DNA from: Anaerolineales bacterium
GTDB taxonomy: Bacteria; Chloroflexota; Anaerolineae; Anaerolineales; Villigracilaceae
DNA length: 64,000 bases
Direction of reading: 5' to 3'
Assembly (NCBI GenBank): GCA_023382595.1
Contig: JAHDWB010000001.1
Location: 1,736,001-1,800,000, forward strand
Shown: piece after piece, positions 34,561 to 43,472 of the stretch
How positions within the stretch are numbered: the first letter of the stretch is position 1
Layout: each line of letters opens with the position of its first letter
The notes under the pieces: generated by a model
The model's database searches: none
Told to the model about the DNA's origin: nothing
Seen by the model: only the letters and a program-made list of their open reading frames with translations
Position numbers and translations under genes: made by a program

Positions 34561-35922
34561 ATGACAGCCCTTCTCGCCCTCATCAGCTTGCTTCCGCGCC
34601 TGTTGCTTGGTCTGGGGATTGTCCATGTTGTGTGGTCCTCTCTGGAAAAAAAATACATCCTCATAAAACTGTTTTTGGCAGGGGCAGTGGGGTTTGGTCT
34701 TTCATCCCAGCTTGCTTTTCTCTGGATTTGGCTTGGTCTCCCTCTTACAACCTATGTGATCGTTGAAACTGTCTTTGTAATTGCCCTGACGCTGTGGATG
34801 TTGTTTCGCTTTAAAAAGGATTTGTCTTCTGCGCTTCCACCTCTCCGTTCTGGCTGGGATGTCAACCCGATCTGGCTCATCCTTCTGACATTTGGCAGTG
34901 CGATCTTTGTGGTTAACCTGCTGCAGTATGGGTTTCAATTCCCTCACGGAAGCATGGATGCATGGATGAATTGGAACGTAGTCTCCCGGTTCCTCGTGGA
35001 CGGAGATGACTGGAGAAATACTTTTTCTCGATCCATGGGTCACCCAGATTATCCTTTGTTCATAACCTTGAATAATGCGATCACATGGATTTTTTTGAAA
35101 AAGAACACGGTCTGGGGACCGATTTCCTTTCATATCGTCATTGCATTTTGTACGGCTGGGCTTTTGTTTTCCCTGATCAACGCCGTTAAGGGTTCGTTAC
35201 AGGCATCGCTTGCTGTCATTTTATTTGCAACGCAGTTGTTCATAGCCGAAATGGGCATGAGTCAACTGGCGGATTTCCCCATCTCTTATCTAATTCTGGG
35301 AACGGGAGGATGTACGTTGCTTTATGTCATTTCCGGTGAGAGGAGGCTTGCCATCCTTGCCGGATTTTTGGCTGGGCTTGCAGCATGGACCAAGAACGAG
35401 GGGATCGTCGTTGTTCTCAGTGGTTTATTCATCTGGATCATTATTGCTTTTATCCGTGAACGCACTGTGATTAAGGAGTATCTTTTAGGGCTTGCTTTTC
35501 CCTTAGCCGTTGTTTTTCTTTTTAAGATTTTTTTAGCCCCGTCGAATGATATATTTTCCGCTAATATTAATTTCCTGGCGAAAATCACCAATTGGGATCG
35601 ATATTTACTTATCTTTCGCGAGGCGGGTTCCACCATTTGGAAACCCGGCGAAGACCCTGTCAGCTTGATTGGACTTATAATGGTCTACGGACTCATCATT
35701 GGCAGAAGCGAGAAGCGCATCAAAGGTCTGTGGACGATAGGACTGCTCATCCTTGCTCAATTATCAGCCTACTTTGTGATCTACCTGATCACGCCGCACG
35801 ATCTGTATTGGCACTTGTGGACATCGCTCAGCCGTCTCTATATGCACATCCTGCCGCTCGCATTTCTATTGTTTTTCGTCTGGATCAAATCTCCGCAGGA
35901 ACTTGAATCAAAAGAGAGTTGA
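34561..35922 (+). CDS. Membrane glycosyltransferase-like protein (GT39-like)
   Basis: The 453-residue protein has about twelve hydrophobic helices. The loop FPHGSMDAWMNWNVVSRFLV has the acidic residue position of GT-C enzymes, followed by GHPDYPLFITLNNAITW. RRLAILAGFLAGLAAWTKNE is a family-like cytosolic junction. It should act on the same surface glycan or lipid as its neighbours. It ends 1 bp before the coaX start. Confidence 0.72.
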   Translation: MTALLALISLLPRLLLGLGIVHVVWSSLEKKYILIKLFLAGAVGFGLSSQLAFLWIWLGLPLTTYVIVETVFVIALTLWMLFRFKKDLSSALPPLRSGWDVNPIWLILLTFGSAIFVVNLLQYGFQFPHGSMDAWMNWNVVSRFLVDGDDWRNTFSRSMGHPDYPLFITLNNAITWIFLKKNTVWGPISFHIVIAFCTAGLLFSLINAVKGSLQASLAVILFATQLFIAEMGMSQLADFPISYLILGTGGCTLLYVISGERRLAILAGFLAGLAAWTKNEGIVVVLSGLFIWIIIAFIRERTVIKEYLLGLAFPLAVVFLFKIFLAPSNDIFSANINFLAKITNWDRYLLIFREAGSTIWKPGEDPVSLIGLIMVYGLIIGRSEKRIKGLWTIGLLILAQLSAYFVIYLITPHDLYWHLWTSLSRLYMHILPLAFLLFFVWIKSPQELESKES

Positions 35923-35923
35923 C

Positions 35924-36688
35924 ATGCTGCTCACCATTGACATCGGGAATACCAATCTCACGCTTGGCTTGTATGAAGGCGATGTGCTCGGCGCGCACTG
36001 GCGTCTCGCCACCGACCACAACCGCATGCCTGATGAATACGGCTTGCAACTGCTGGGTCTGTTACAGAATGCGGATAAAACCATCAAGGACATCAAAGGG
36101 ATTTCACTGGCGTCCGTAGTCCCGCCGTTGACCGGACGTGTCGTTCAAGCCTGCCGCGAGTATCTTAAACAGGAGCCGCTTGTAGTAGATGCTGGGGTTA
36201 AAACCGGTATCAAGATCCGCTATGAAGATCCCAAAGCCGTCGGCGCAGACCGCGTGTGTGATGCGGTTGCCGTGATGAAACTCTACGGTGGTCCCGCCTG
36301 CGTGGTGGACTTTGGCACGGCAACCACTTTCAATGCGATTACAAAGGACGGTGAATATCTTGGCGGCGCGATTATGGCGGGAGTCAACCTTGCCGCAGAA
36401 GCGTTGTATACCCGTGCTGCGAAACTTCCGCGTATTGACTTGCAGGTGCCGCCATCCGTCATTGGACGGAATACGGTCCATGCAATGCAATCGGGGCTGC
36501 TGTTTGGGTATGTGAGCATGGTCGAGGGAATGGTATCAAGATTCCGGTCCGAATTGGGAGGCGATATGAAGGTCGTCGCTACGGGCGGGCTGGCGGAAGT
36601 CATCGCCAAAGAGACAAAGGTCATTGACATCATCGCCCCGTGGCTCACGCTCGAAGGGTTGCGCATCATCTGGGAGCTTAATCGCTAA
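35924..36688 (+). CDS. coaX: Type III pantothenate kinase
   Basis: CoaX phosphorylates pantothenate in the first step of coenzyme A synthesis. The 254 residues include the ATP/phosphate motif TIDIGNTNLTLG at 4-15, PKAVGADRVCDAVAVMKLYG around 101-120 and FGTATTFNAIT around 128. The C-terminal VVATGGLAEVIAKET is typical. ATG at 35924 is 1 bp after the preceding stop. The end overlaps the convergent EamA gene by 11 bp. Confidence 0.92.
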   Translation: MLLTIDIGNTNLTLGLYEGDVLGAHWRLATDHNRMPDEYGLQLLGLLQNADKTIKDIKGISLASVVPPLTGRVVQACREYLKQEPLVVDAGVKTGIKIRYEDPKAVGADRVCDAVAVMKLYGGPACVVDFGTATTFNAITKDGEYLGGAIMAGVNLAAEALYTRAAKLPRIDLQVPPSVIGRNTVHAMQSGLLFGYVSMVEGMVSRFRSELGGDMKVVATGGLAEVIAKETKVIDIIAPWLTLEGLRIIWELNR

Positions 36689-37598
36689 AGCGTAACAACA
36701 TCACGCTGACCAGTACAAGCAGGCTCCCGATCAACTGAGCGCCTGTCAGGATTTCACTCAAGAAGAGATACGCCCAAACCGCCGTGAATGCAGGTTCAAG
36801 TGTGGCGATCAGGTTTGCCGTGGTGGGAGAGAGATAACGGATGCTCAAGGTGTACAACCCAAACCCGCCGAGCGTAGGGACCACGCCGAGAAAGAATAGA
36901 ATTCCCCAGCCTGAAATTGAATCTCCCAGCCAGAGCATATCGGCAAGCGGAGTTTTGCCGGAGATGAACAGGTCATTCCCAATGTTGAAGAAGAATAAAA
37001 AGACGGTCGCCCACGCAAAGCTGTGGAGCAGCGCTGTCCATGAATTGATCTGCCGGTCTGCGGCGGCTTTGCCTTGCAGGTTGTAGATGGCGAACATCAA
37101 ACCGGTCAGTAACCCAAAGATGATGCCAAGCGGGTTGAGATTCCATGTCGCGATGTCGTACGCACCCGAAACGAAAATGATCCCTGCGATGCTCAACAAA
37201 ATCGAAATGATCTTGATGTTGCTGAATGTCTCTTTGTGAACAATGCGGCTCAGGAGTGCCGTCATTGCGGGCGAGGAAAATGCCATTACTGTTGCAACAG
37301 CCGCCCCGTTGTACTGAACCGAGAGCGTCCACATCGAATTGAAAAGCGCAACGACCAGTCCATAAATGATCATGAAATTCCAGTGCGTACGATCGAGGTG
37401 CAAAAGGCGGCGGCTGAAGATCAGCAATCCAACCAGCATACCGAGCGAGACGAACAGGTCGCGCCAGAAGGCGAGCACGAGCGCGGGCAGTTGGTAGGCG
37501 GTGTTGAGATAACTGATGAAGATGGCGGTGGTGGACCAGATAACGGTGGCGATGAGCGCGATGATGAATCCGCGCGCGGTGCGGGTGGATTGAGGCAT
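36678..37598 (-). CDS. EamA/DMT-family transporter
   Basis: The 306-residue protein has ten hydrophobic helices in two repeats. The second repeat contains the EamA motif PTLGGFGLYTLSIRYLSPTT, then NLIATLEPAFTAVWAYLFLSE. The first contains MAFSSPAMTALLSRIVHKE. The drug/metabolite transporter family exports amino acids, sugars or other metabolites; the substrate is unknown. It is convergent with coaX and its last codons overlap it. Confidence 0.87.
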   Translation of the reverse strand: MPQSTRTARGFIIALIATVIWSTTAIFISYLNTAYQLPALVLAFWRDLFVSLGMLVGLLIFSRRLLHLDRTHWNFMIIYGLVVALFNSMWTLSVQYNGAAVATVMAFSSPAMTALLSRIVHKETFSNIKIISILLSIAGIIFVSGAYDIATWNLNPLGIIFGLLTGLMFAIYNLQGKAAADRQINSWTALLHSFAWATVFLFFFNIGNDLFISGKTPLADMLWLGDSISGWGILFFLGVVPTLGGFGLYTLSIRYLSPTTANLIATLEPAFTAVWAYLFLSEILTGAQLIGSLLVLVSVMLLRFSD

Positions 37599-37681
37599 GG
37601 GGCTCCTATTAAGATAATGACTGGTTCATAATGAATTAATTATTGGGTGATATAACACTTTTTACACTAGGAAGGTTTATG

Positions 37682-38740
37682 ATGAGTAAAAAAGCAATTT
37701 TCTTTGTTCTTGTAGTGGTACTACTTCTGGGAACTGCCGCATTTCTTTTTATGGTTCCAAGCGGTGGAACTTATTCATCCCCGGTTGGTATTGACACAGA
37801 GAGATGGTGGGTAAAGGGGGTTTTCGTCTCGCCCGGCGGCAATGATTCGGGTTCATGTACCCGTGCAGATCCCTGTCGTACGTTTGACAAGGTTGTCTCC
37901 ATGGTGCATCCCGGGGAAACAATCCATGTTTTGGAGGGTACTTACTCGGAGGAGTTCACCATCACGAAGTCGGGCACAGCCCGTGATTATATATCCATTG
38001 TTGGGTATGACGCCATCCTGCCCGGAGTGGTTGTATCGGGAAATTACATTGTCGTTTCCGGCATGGAAGTAGTGGGTTCAGAATCGCATGGTATTTTGGT
38101 AAACGGCAAGCACATCATTGTCGAAGATTCGATTGTCCGTCACAGCGTGACAGAGAATGGTGAAGGGGTTTGTTATGGTGATGGTTGGTGGGGGAGCGGG
38201 TTGAAAGTGCAGGTGGGAGGCGAAGATATCATCCTGCGCAGAAATTCAGTCTATGAAAATTGTGGTGAAGGTATCGCCGTGACGCGTGGGGTGAATGTGG
38301 TTGTGGAAGATAATATTGTCAGGGACAATTATTCGGTCAACATTTATATTGACAACTCTCCCTTTACCGTGGTGCAGGGAAACACGGTTACTTGCACGGG
38401 TATTTATCTTCGTAATGACCATAGACCAACCGGCATCGCTGTTGCCGAGGAATTTTATGAAGGTTGGGGGGCACAGAGACGTAATACGAGCATTCTTAAT
38501 AATATGGTGGATGGATGTTATGACGGTATCGTTTCGCGGGAGCCCGATATCCCCGATGGCATGGAAATTAACCTATTAATAAAGGGAAACACAGTGATCA
38601 ACGGCACACGCCGAAGCATTTCTATCAGGTGGTTCAATCAAAACGTCTGGATCGAAAACAATACGGTATATGCGCCGATTCATATTATCAATATGGAAGG
38701 GGTGACACTGTTGGATAATATAGAGCTTGAACCAGAGTAA
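37682..38740 (+). CDS. Secreted right-handed beta-helix protein
   Basis: A signal or anchor helix (AIFFVLVVVLLLGTAAFLF) begins the 352-residue protein. FVSPGGNDSGSCTRADPCRT then AGETIHVLEG-like sequence is the start of parallel beta-helix (pectate-lyase-like) domains, and repeated stretches such as NSVYENCGEGIAVTRGVNVV and NIVRDNYSVNIYID are NosD/PbH1-type coils. Such proteins bind or cut polysaccharides. No catalytic set is assured. The second of two adjacent ATGs is preferred, 5-6 nt after GGAAGG. Confidence 0.78.
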   Translation: MSKKAIFFVLVVVLLLGTAAFLFMVPSGGTYSSPVGIDTERWWVKGVFVSPGGNDSGSCTRADPCRTFDKVVSMVHPGETIHVLEGTYSEEFTITKSGTARDYISIVGYDAILPGVVVSGNYIVVSGMEVVGSESHGILVNGKHIIVEDSIVRHSVTENGEGVCYGDGWWGSGLKVQVGGEDIILRRNSVYENCGEGIAVTRGVNVVVEDNIVRDNYSVNIYIDNSPFTVVQGNTVTCTGIYLRNDHRPTGIAVAEEFYEGWGAQRRNTSILNNMVDGCYDGIVSREPDIPDGMEINLLIKGNTVINGTRRSISIRWFNQNVWIENNTVYAPIHIINMEGVTLLDNIELEPE

Positions 38741-38746
38741 TAAGCC

Positions 38747-41700
38747 CTATGGGTCTTGGACCGTCCGTGCCTTTTCAAGGTCATGCCTTGCCCCCAGTTG
38801 TGAAAATATCTCAATTGCTTTTTCCAAATGGATTTGACGCGCGGGTGAATTGACCTCCGCATGACGCCCGATCTCGTAATGCGCCCGCGCCGCCTCATAC
38901 GGCAGGGACAGTTGCTCTGCCAGCCCCAGGCTTTTTTCCCACGCCCCAAACGCTTTCTTCTGCCGCCCTTCCGCCCAATCGAGCAGACCCTGGTGCAGCC
39001 ACGCCCGCGGACGACCGACCCGCAGCAATTGCCCAAACTCATGCAGCGCCTTCACCGCCCGCCGCGCGGATTTCAGGTCTTCAGGCTGTTTCCCGTTTTC
39101 CAACGCGGTCAGATACACTTCTGAAACGCCCGCATAACCTTCCAAAATATAGAATGCCGTCGGCTTGACCTTTGAGATCAGCGCCATTGCCTGCTCGGCA
39201 AATTCTTTTGCGGCGAGTAGATTCCCCTGCTTTAAAACTGCCTGTGCAGACAATCCATAATAGCGGATCTTATCGGTGACGCCGTTGTTCTCGCCTAACA
39301 GCGCCACGGCGTTGTGCAAATGTTCGTTTGTTTTTTCGATGTCCCCCAGCCGCAAGTTGTTCATCGCCAGCCCCGTCGACTCATGGAATTGAAACTGCGT
39401 GTCACCGCGCTGACGCGCCGAAGCGATGATCTTTTGTTGGAGTTGGATCGCGCCAGGAAAATCGCCGTGCAGATATTTCATCTCAGAAATTAACCCTGTG
39501 GCTTCTTCCCACTGCCTGTAAAATTCCGCCTCTCCAAGCAATTCCGATGCTTTTTGCAGCGCCGTTTCTGCCTGTTCCCATTCCCCGCGCCCGATATGAT
39601 ACAACCCCGCATATTCCAGCACCTGCCCCAGCATGGACGGGTCGTTGTGTCCCTGTGCCAATTGCAGTCCATTTTGCAGGTAGTATTTTGCCGTGTTTGA
39701 TATAGGGCTGAGGCTTAACCCGATGGCGGCATTGGCATTGATCTGTGCCAGCGCGGGCACATTCCCCACACTTTCCACCAGATTGAGCGGGAAGAAGACC
39801 AGATAAAAAATGGCATCGAGTTTGCTTTGAAACCAGTAGATCAGGATCAATCTTTCACAAGCAGCGACAACAGCCAGCCGTTTTTCCACCTCTTCATGTT
39901 CCATTGCGCGTGGGCGTGGTCTCCAAACCCGCCGCCAGATTTGCACAACAGCTTGCGAAAAACTGGCAAATGACAACCTCAACGGATGTTTGGGCATTGG
40001 GTATCCCAAATGGAACAAGGCGGTTTCAAGGTGATGTGTGCTTGCTGTGATATTTCCCAGGTTGTAATAGGCTTCACCCAGCCAGCGATGCCAGTATCCC
40101 AATTGCAAGGCAGGGATATTCTCTGACGCGCAGGCTTTTTCAAGGATAAAGACCGACTCTTGGAACCAACCTTTGCATTTGTTGAAACGGATCAGGCTTT
40201 CCAAATAAGATGTGATTGCCTCTACATCCGCCTGCTCAAAATACCACTCCAACGCGGCGCGGATGTTTTCGATCTCCGTGTCAAGCACGTTCAACACAGA
40301 CTTATCGGATAAATCTTGCAAAGCGGCGCGGCGTGACTGTAAAAAACTTCCATAAAACCGCCCATGTTTCTGGCGGGTTTCGCGTTCCTGTTCGGGGGCG
40401 AGATTCAAATGATACGACCCGAATTGCTTCAACAATTCATGCAAGACGTATCTTCCGTTCCCATCGCGCCGCACCATGCTCTTGTTCATCAGGCTGTTCA
40501 ACACGGGCAGGCTGGCATCTGCCGCCTGCTGCGCCGCGGACAAGGTGAAGCCTTCCCTGAAGACAGACAACCGCCGAAAGACCGCCTGTTCCTGTTCGGT
40601 GAGCATCGCCCACGTTGAATCCAGTACCGAACGAAGCGACGGATTCGACTCGGGCAAATCCGTTGTGAGAATTTCGCCGCCGCGCTCCAACCGTTCGACG
40701 ATCTCTTCGCAGGAGAGCAGTCGCACCCAATTGGCGGAAAGTTCAATACCAAGCGGAAAACCCGCCACCAACTGACAAATACGATTGACGGCATATTCCT
40801 GTCCGTCCAGTGAAAAGTTCGCGTTCACGCGGCGCGCCTGTTGAACGAACAACTCCACTGATGGATATTGCATCATGGCGTTCTTCTCGAATGTCGGCGG
40901 GTAGGGCAGCCCCTGAACTTCCACCAGCCATTCCGATGGCAGGTTGATCCGCTCGGGGATGTGACCAGCAATTTCACCGCGGGGCATTCCTTCAAAATAT
41001 CCAACAGCAGTGATTCGGTGTGCTCGCGGATTCCCAGCCGCGCCGCCAGCAGCGGCTCGAAGTTATCGAGCACGAACAAGGTCTCTTTATCCGCGAGATG
41101 TTTGAGCAGCAACTCACGCGGCGAACGTTGCGCTGAAAACGTGTAGCCCACCGCGTCCGCAATGGCGGCAATCAACAACTCGGTGGTCTCGATGGGGTCG
41201 GCGGGTTTCATGCCGCGCAGCGAAAGAAAACGCACACCGCCCTGAAAACGCTCCACCTGCATCCGCGCGGCACGGATCGAAAGGCGCGTCTTGCCCACGC
41301 CGCCAGGTCCCACCAGCGTGAGGATACGGCACTCAGGCTTGCCTAGCAACCCGCCGATCTGCGCGAGCTCCGCTTCACGCCCAAGAAAAGACGTCAGGTT
41401 TTGAGGCAGGTTGTGGCGTAGTTCTGAGGCGGATTTTCGCGGGGATGATTTGGATGGGGATTTTGACTCAACTCTGCGGGCGGATTCTCCATCCGCTTCT
41501 TTGACATCCCCGCGCTTGATCTTTTCATAAAGAGCCTTTGTCTCCGCCGACGGTTCGACTCCCAACTCTTCATCCAGATGTTTTTTGCATGCCTCGAACT
41601 GACTGAGCGCCGCCGTGCGTTGACCGCTTTGCGCGAGCACGGTCATCAGTTGACGGTGCGCCTCTTCGCGCCACGGTTCGAGCGCAAGGATGCGGCGCGT

Positions 41701-42240
41701 GAAGGCGGCGGCTCTTTCGAAATCGCCTTGCTGCTGTGTTGTTGCGGCGAGATGCGCCAACGACGCCAACGCCATCTGCTGAAAACGCTCGCGCTCGACC
41801 ACGACCCAGGTTTCAAAATCGGGCGCTTCGTGCAGGTGAAAGTCGTCCAGAAAATTTCCGCGATAACGCGCAATGACGCTTTCGAGTTGGCTGGGTTTGC
41901 TTTTCTCAGGCGCGGCACAGTGACGGGTGAACTCGCCCGCATCGAGCGAGTGAGGCAGCGAGAAATCGAATGCCAGCGATTGGCGGGTGGGGATGATGTA
42001 ATCGCCGACGACGCCCCGAAGTTTGCTGAGTGTGAGCCGTAAATTTCCCCGCGCGCGTTCTTCCGAAAAATCGCCCCATAACAAACCTGAGATGGATTGA
42101 CGCGAACAAGCCTGCCCCGTGACAGCCAGATAGAAGAGCAGCGCCTGCCCTTTGGCAGAGATCAGGTCAGCGGTGAGCGGCTCACCCTGCCATTTGATCT
42201 GCGGTTTTCCCAATACAACGATCTCAAGCGGTGGATTCAA
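38747..42240 (-). pseudogene. SARP/NB-ARC/TPR regulator with frameshift
   Basis: Two overlapping frames together make one AfsR-type regulator of about 1164 residues: a winged-helix plus BTAD domain (1-255), NB-ARC ATPase (FLGREAELAQIGGLLG, P-loop GPGGVGKT) and about 700 residues of TPR-like helices. The first frame (40873-42240) breaks after LLVTS and the second (38747-40987) resumes at ERINLPSEW, the expected continuation. A 1-base loss in GGGG at 40955-40958 explains it. The start is TTG with GGAGG 9 nt upstream. Such regulators activate adjacent genes; it is divergent from the pair at 42526-43162. Confidence 0.85.
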
Positions 42241-42368
42241 ACTTGAATTCCTCCAATTTTGGATAAACCCGACAAACTAACGATAAATAAACGGTGGAAA
42301 AACCGCGCTGTCATAAGATTTGGTCATCGTAGTTCGACCGGCATCAGACAACAAGGAGATTATACCCA

Positions 42369-42410
42369 ATGACAGCAAATAATAAAACGAACGAGGTGGG
42401 CATGGCGTGA
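42369..42410 (+). other. Tiny ORF of 13 codons with good RBS
   Basis: AAGGAGATTATACCC precedes ATG and a 13-residue peptide (MTANNKTNEVGMA). The setting, in the divergent gap before two ABM-like genes, suggests the remnant of a lost gene or a leader peptide. Coding status is unproven. Confidence 0.35.
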
Positions 42411-42525
42411 TGAAAAAATGACCATAGACCACCAGCCGCCGCGGTCTGCCGTCCACCGCCCACGGTCTGGCAGCAAGTTCAGGACGACAAAAAACTATTC
42501 AAACCAACTCAAAAGGAGATAAACC

Positions 42526-42819
42526 ATGCACACACGATTTGTAATGTTCACGCTCGGAGAAGGCAAGCGCGATACCGCCAAAGAGATCGCGGGGCAGTTC
42601 GAAGATGCCATGAAAGACCTGAATGGCTACAAAGGCTCCACCTTCATCGCGGATGAAAAGGTCGGCGAGTACGGGGTCTTGAGCATGTGGGAAACCGCGC
42701 ACGACGCCAAGCAAGCGGACGCCTCCCTCGCCCCCGACTTTTTCAAGACCCTGAACGGTCACGTCCAGCGCGCTCCCATTCGCCGCATCCTTGAGGTCTT
42801 CGAGCCGAAGAAAGACTGA
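42526..42819 (+). CDS. ABM-like small protein, first of a pair
   Basis: This 97-residue protein has an alternating beta-alpha pattern (FVMFTLGEGKRDTAKEIAGQ, then GSTFIADEKVGEYGVLSMWE) resembling dimeric ferredoxin-like folds of antibiotic-biosynthesis-monooxygenase type. RBS AAAAGGAG precedes ATG by 8 nt. It shares most of its conserved positions with the next gene, so the two are a tandem duplication. Their divergent neighbour is the SARP regulator, which may control them. Confidence 0.65.
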   Translation: MHTRFVMFTLGEGKRDTAKEIAGQFEDAMKDLNGYKGSTFIADEKVGEYGVLSMWETAHDAKQADASLAPDFFKTLNGHVQRAPIRRILEVFEPKKD

Positions 42820-42877
42820 CGATAGACCGCAGACAGTTGAACAATCCACATTTTATTCAATAAAAAGGAGATAAACC

Positions 42878-43162
42878 ATGTACGCACGCTTGATCATGTT
42901 CACGCTCGGAGAAGGAAAACGCGCATTTGCCGAAGGCATGGCAAAACAGTTCCATACCGCCATGCAAGGCTTGAAAGGTTTCAAGAACGCCACTTTCGTG
43001 TTGGATGATGTCATTGGCGAATATGGCGTCCTCAGCCTGTGGGAGACGAAAGAAGATGCCGAAGCCGCCGGTGCGGCGATGGGACCCGGGCTCCAGCAAG
43101 CCCTGCAGGGGCAGGTGCAGGGTCCGCCCAGTATCCGTTTGCTGGAGGTATTCCAACCGTAG
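42878..43162 (+). CDS. ABM-like small protein, second of a pair
   Basis: This 94-residue paralogue of the preceding gene shares MFTLGEGKR and EYGVLS-WET. Its own RBS AAAAGGAG is 8 nt before ATG, and the leader before the start (about 25 bp) is nearly the same in both genes, which shows duplication of gene and leader. A strong terminator follows. The ferredoxin-like fold is inferred from the pattern only. Confidence 0.65.
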   Translation: MYARLIMFTLGEGKRAFAEGMAKQFHTAMQGLKGFKNATFVLDDVIGEYGVLSLWETKEDAEAAGAAMGPGLQQALQGQVQGPPSIRLLEVFQP

Positions 43163-43179
43163 GGTTGGTTGGTGAAAAT

Positions 43180-43210
43180 AAAAAGAGCCATCGTTTTGAT
43201 GGCTCTTTTT
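43180..43210 (+). terminator. Rho-independent terminator
   Basis: A 13-bp perfect stem (AAAAAGAGCCATC) with a GTTTT loop runs into TTTTTT, 17 bp after the second ABM-like gene. Confidence 0.9.
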
Positions 43211-43212
43211 TG

Positions 43213-43400
43213 TGCCCCCACGGAGACTCGAATACCATCCCCGTAGGGGGCTCGGGTTTGAGAACAAAAAACACCCGTTTGATCACGGATGTTATATGCC
43301 CCCACGGAGACTCGAATATCATCCCCGTAGGGGGCTCGGGTTTGAGAACAAAAAACACCCGTTTGATCACGGATGTTATATGCCCCCACGGAGACTCGAA
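43213..43400 (-). repeat. 84-bp tandem repeat ending in a tRNA-Glu tail
   Basis: Two complete 84-bp units (43213-43296 and 43297-43380) differ by one base, and their first 20 bases (TGCCCCCACGGAGACTCGAA) recur a third time as the 3' end of the tRNA-Glu gene at 43381-43400. On the minus strand each unit also carries a terminator-like hairpin (CATCCGT-GATCAA-ACGGGTG then TTTTTTG) and a degraded tRNA-like 3' half with TTCGAGTCTCC. Such repeats of a tRNA end can arise as attachment sites of integrative elements. Confidence 0.85.
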
Positions 43401-43453
43401 CTCCGGTTTGAGCCTTGAGAGGGCTCCGTCCTGGGCCACTAGACGATGGGGGC
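43381..43453 (-). tRNA. tRNA-Glu(CTC)
   Basis: The 73-nt cloverleaf reads on the minus strand: acceptor GCCCCCA/TGGGGGC, anticodon stem GAGCC/GGCTC with loop CTCTCAA (anticodon CTC), T-stem CGGAG/CTCCG with TTCGAGT, discriminator A. CCA is not encoded. Glu is assigned from the anticodon. Two 84-bp units containing copies of its 3' end follow it directly downstream. Confidence 0.93.
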
Positions 43454-43472
43454 GATTGCGGGCTGTATTCTA

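Noticed and set aside
43213-43400. Possible CRISPR array
   Set aside because: The units are 84 bp long, directly abutting with no variable spacers, and end in a tRNA tail. No cas genes are nearby.
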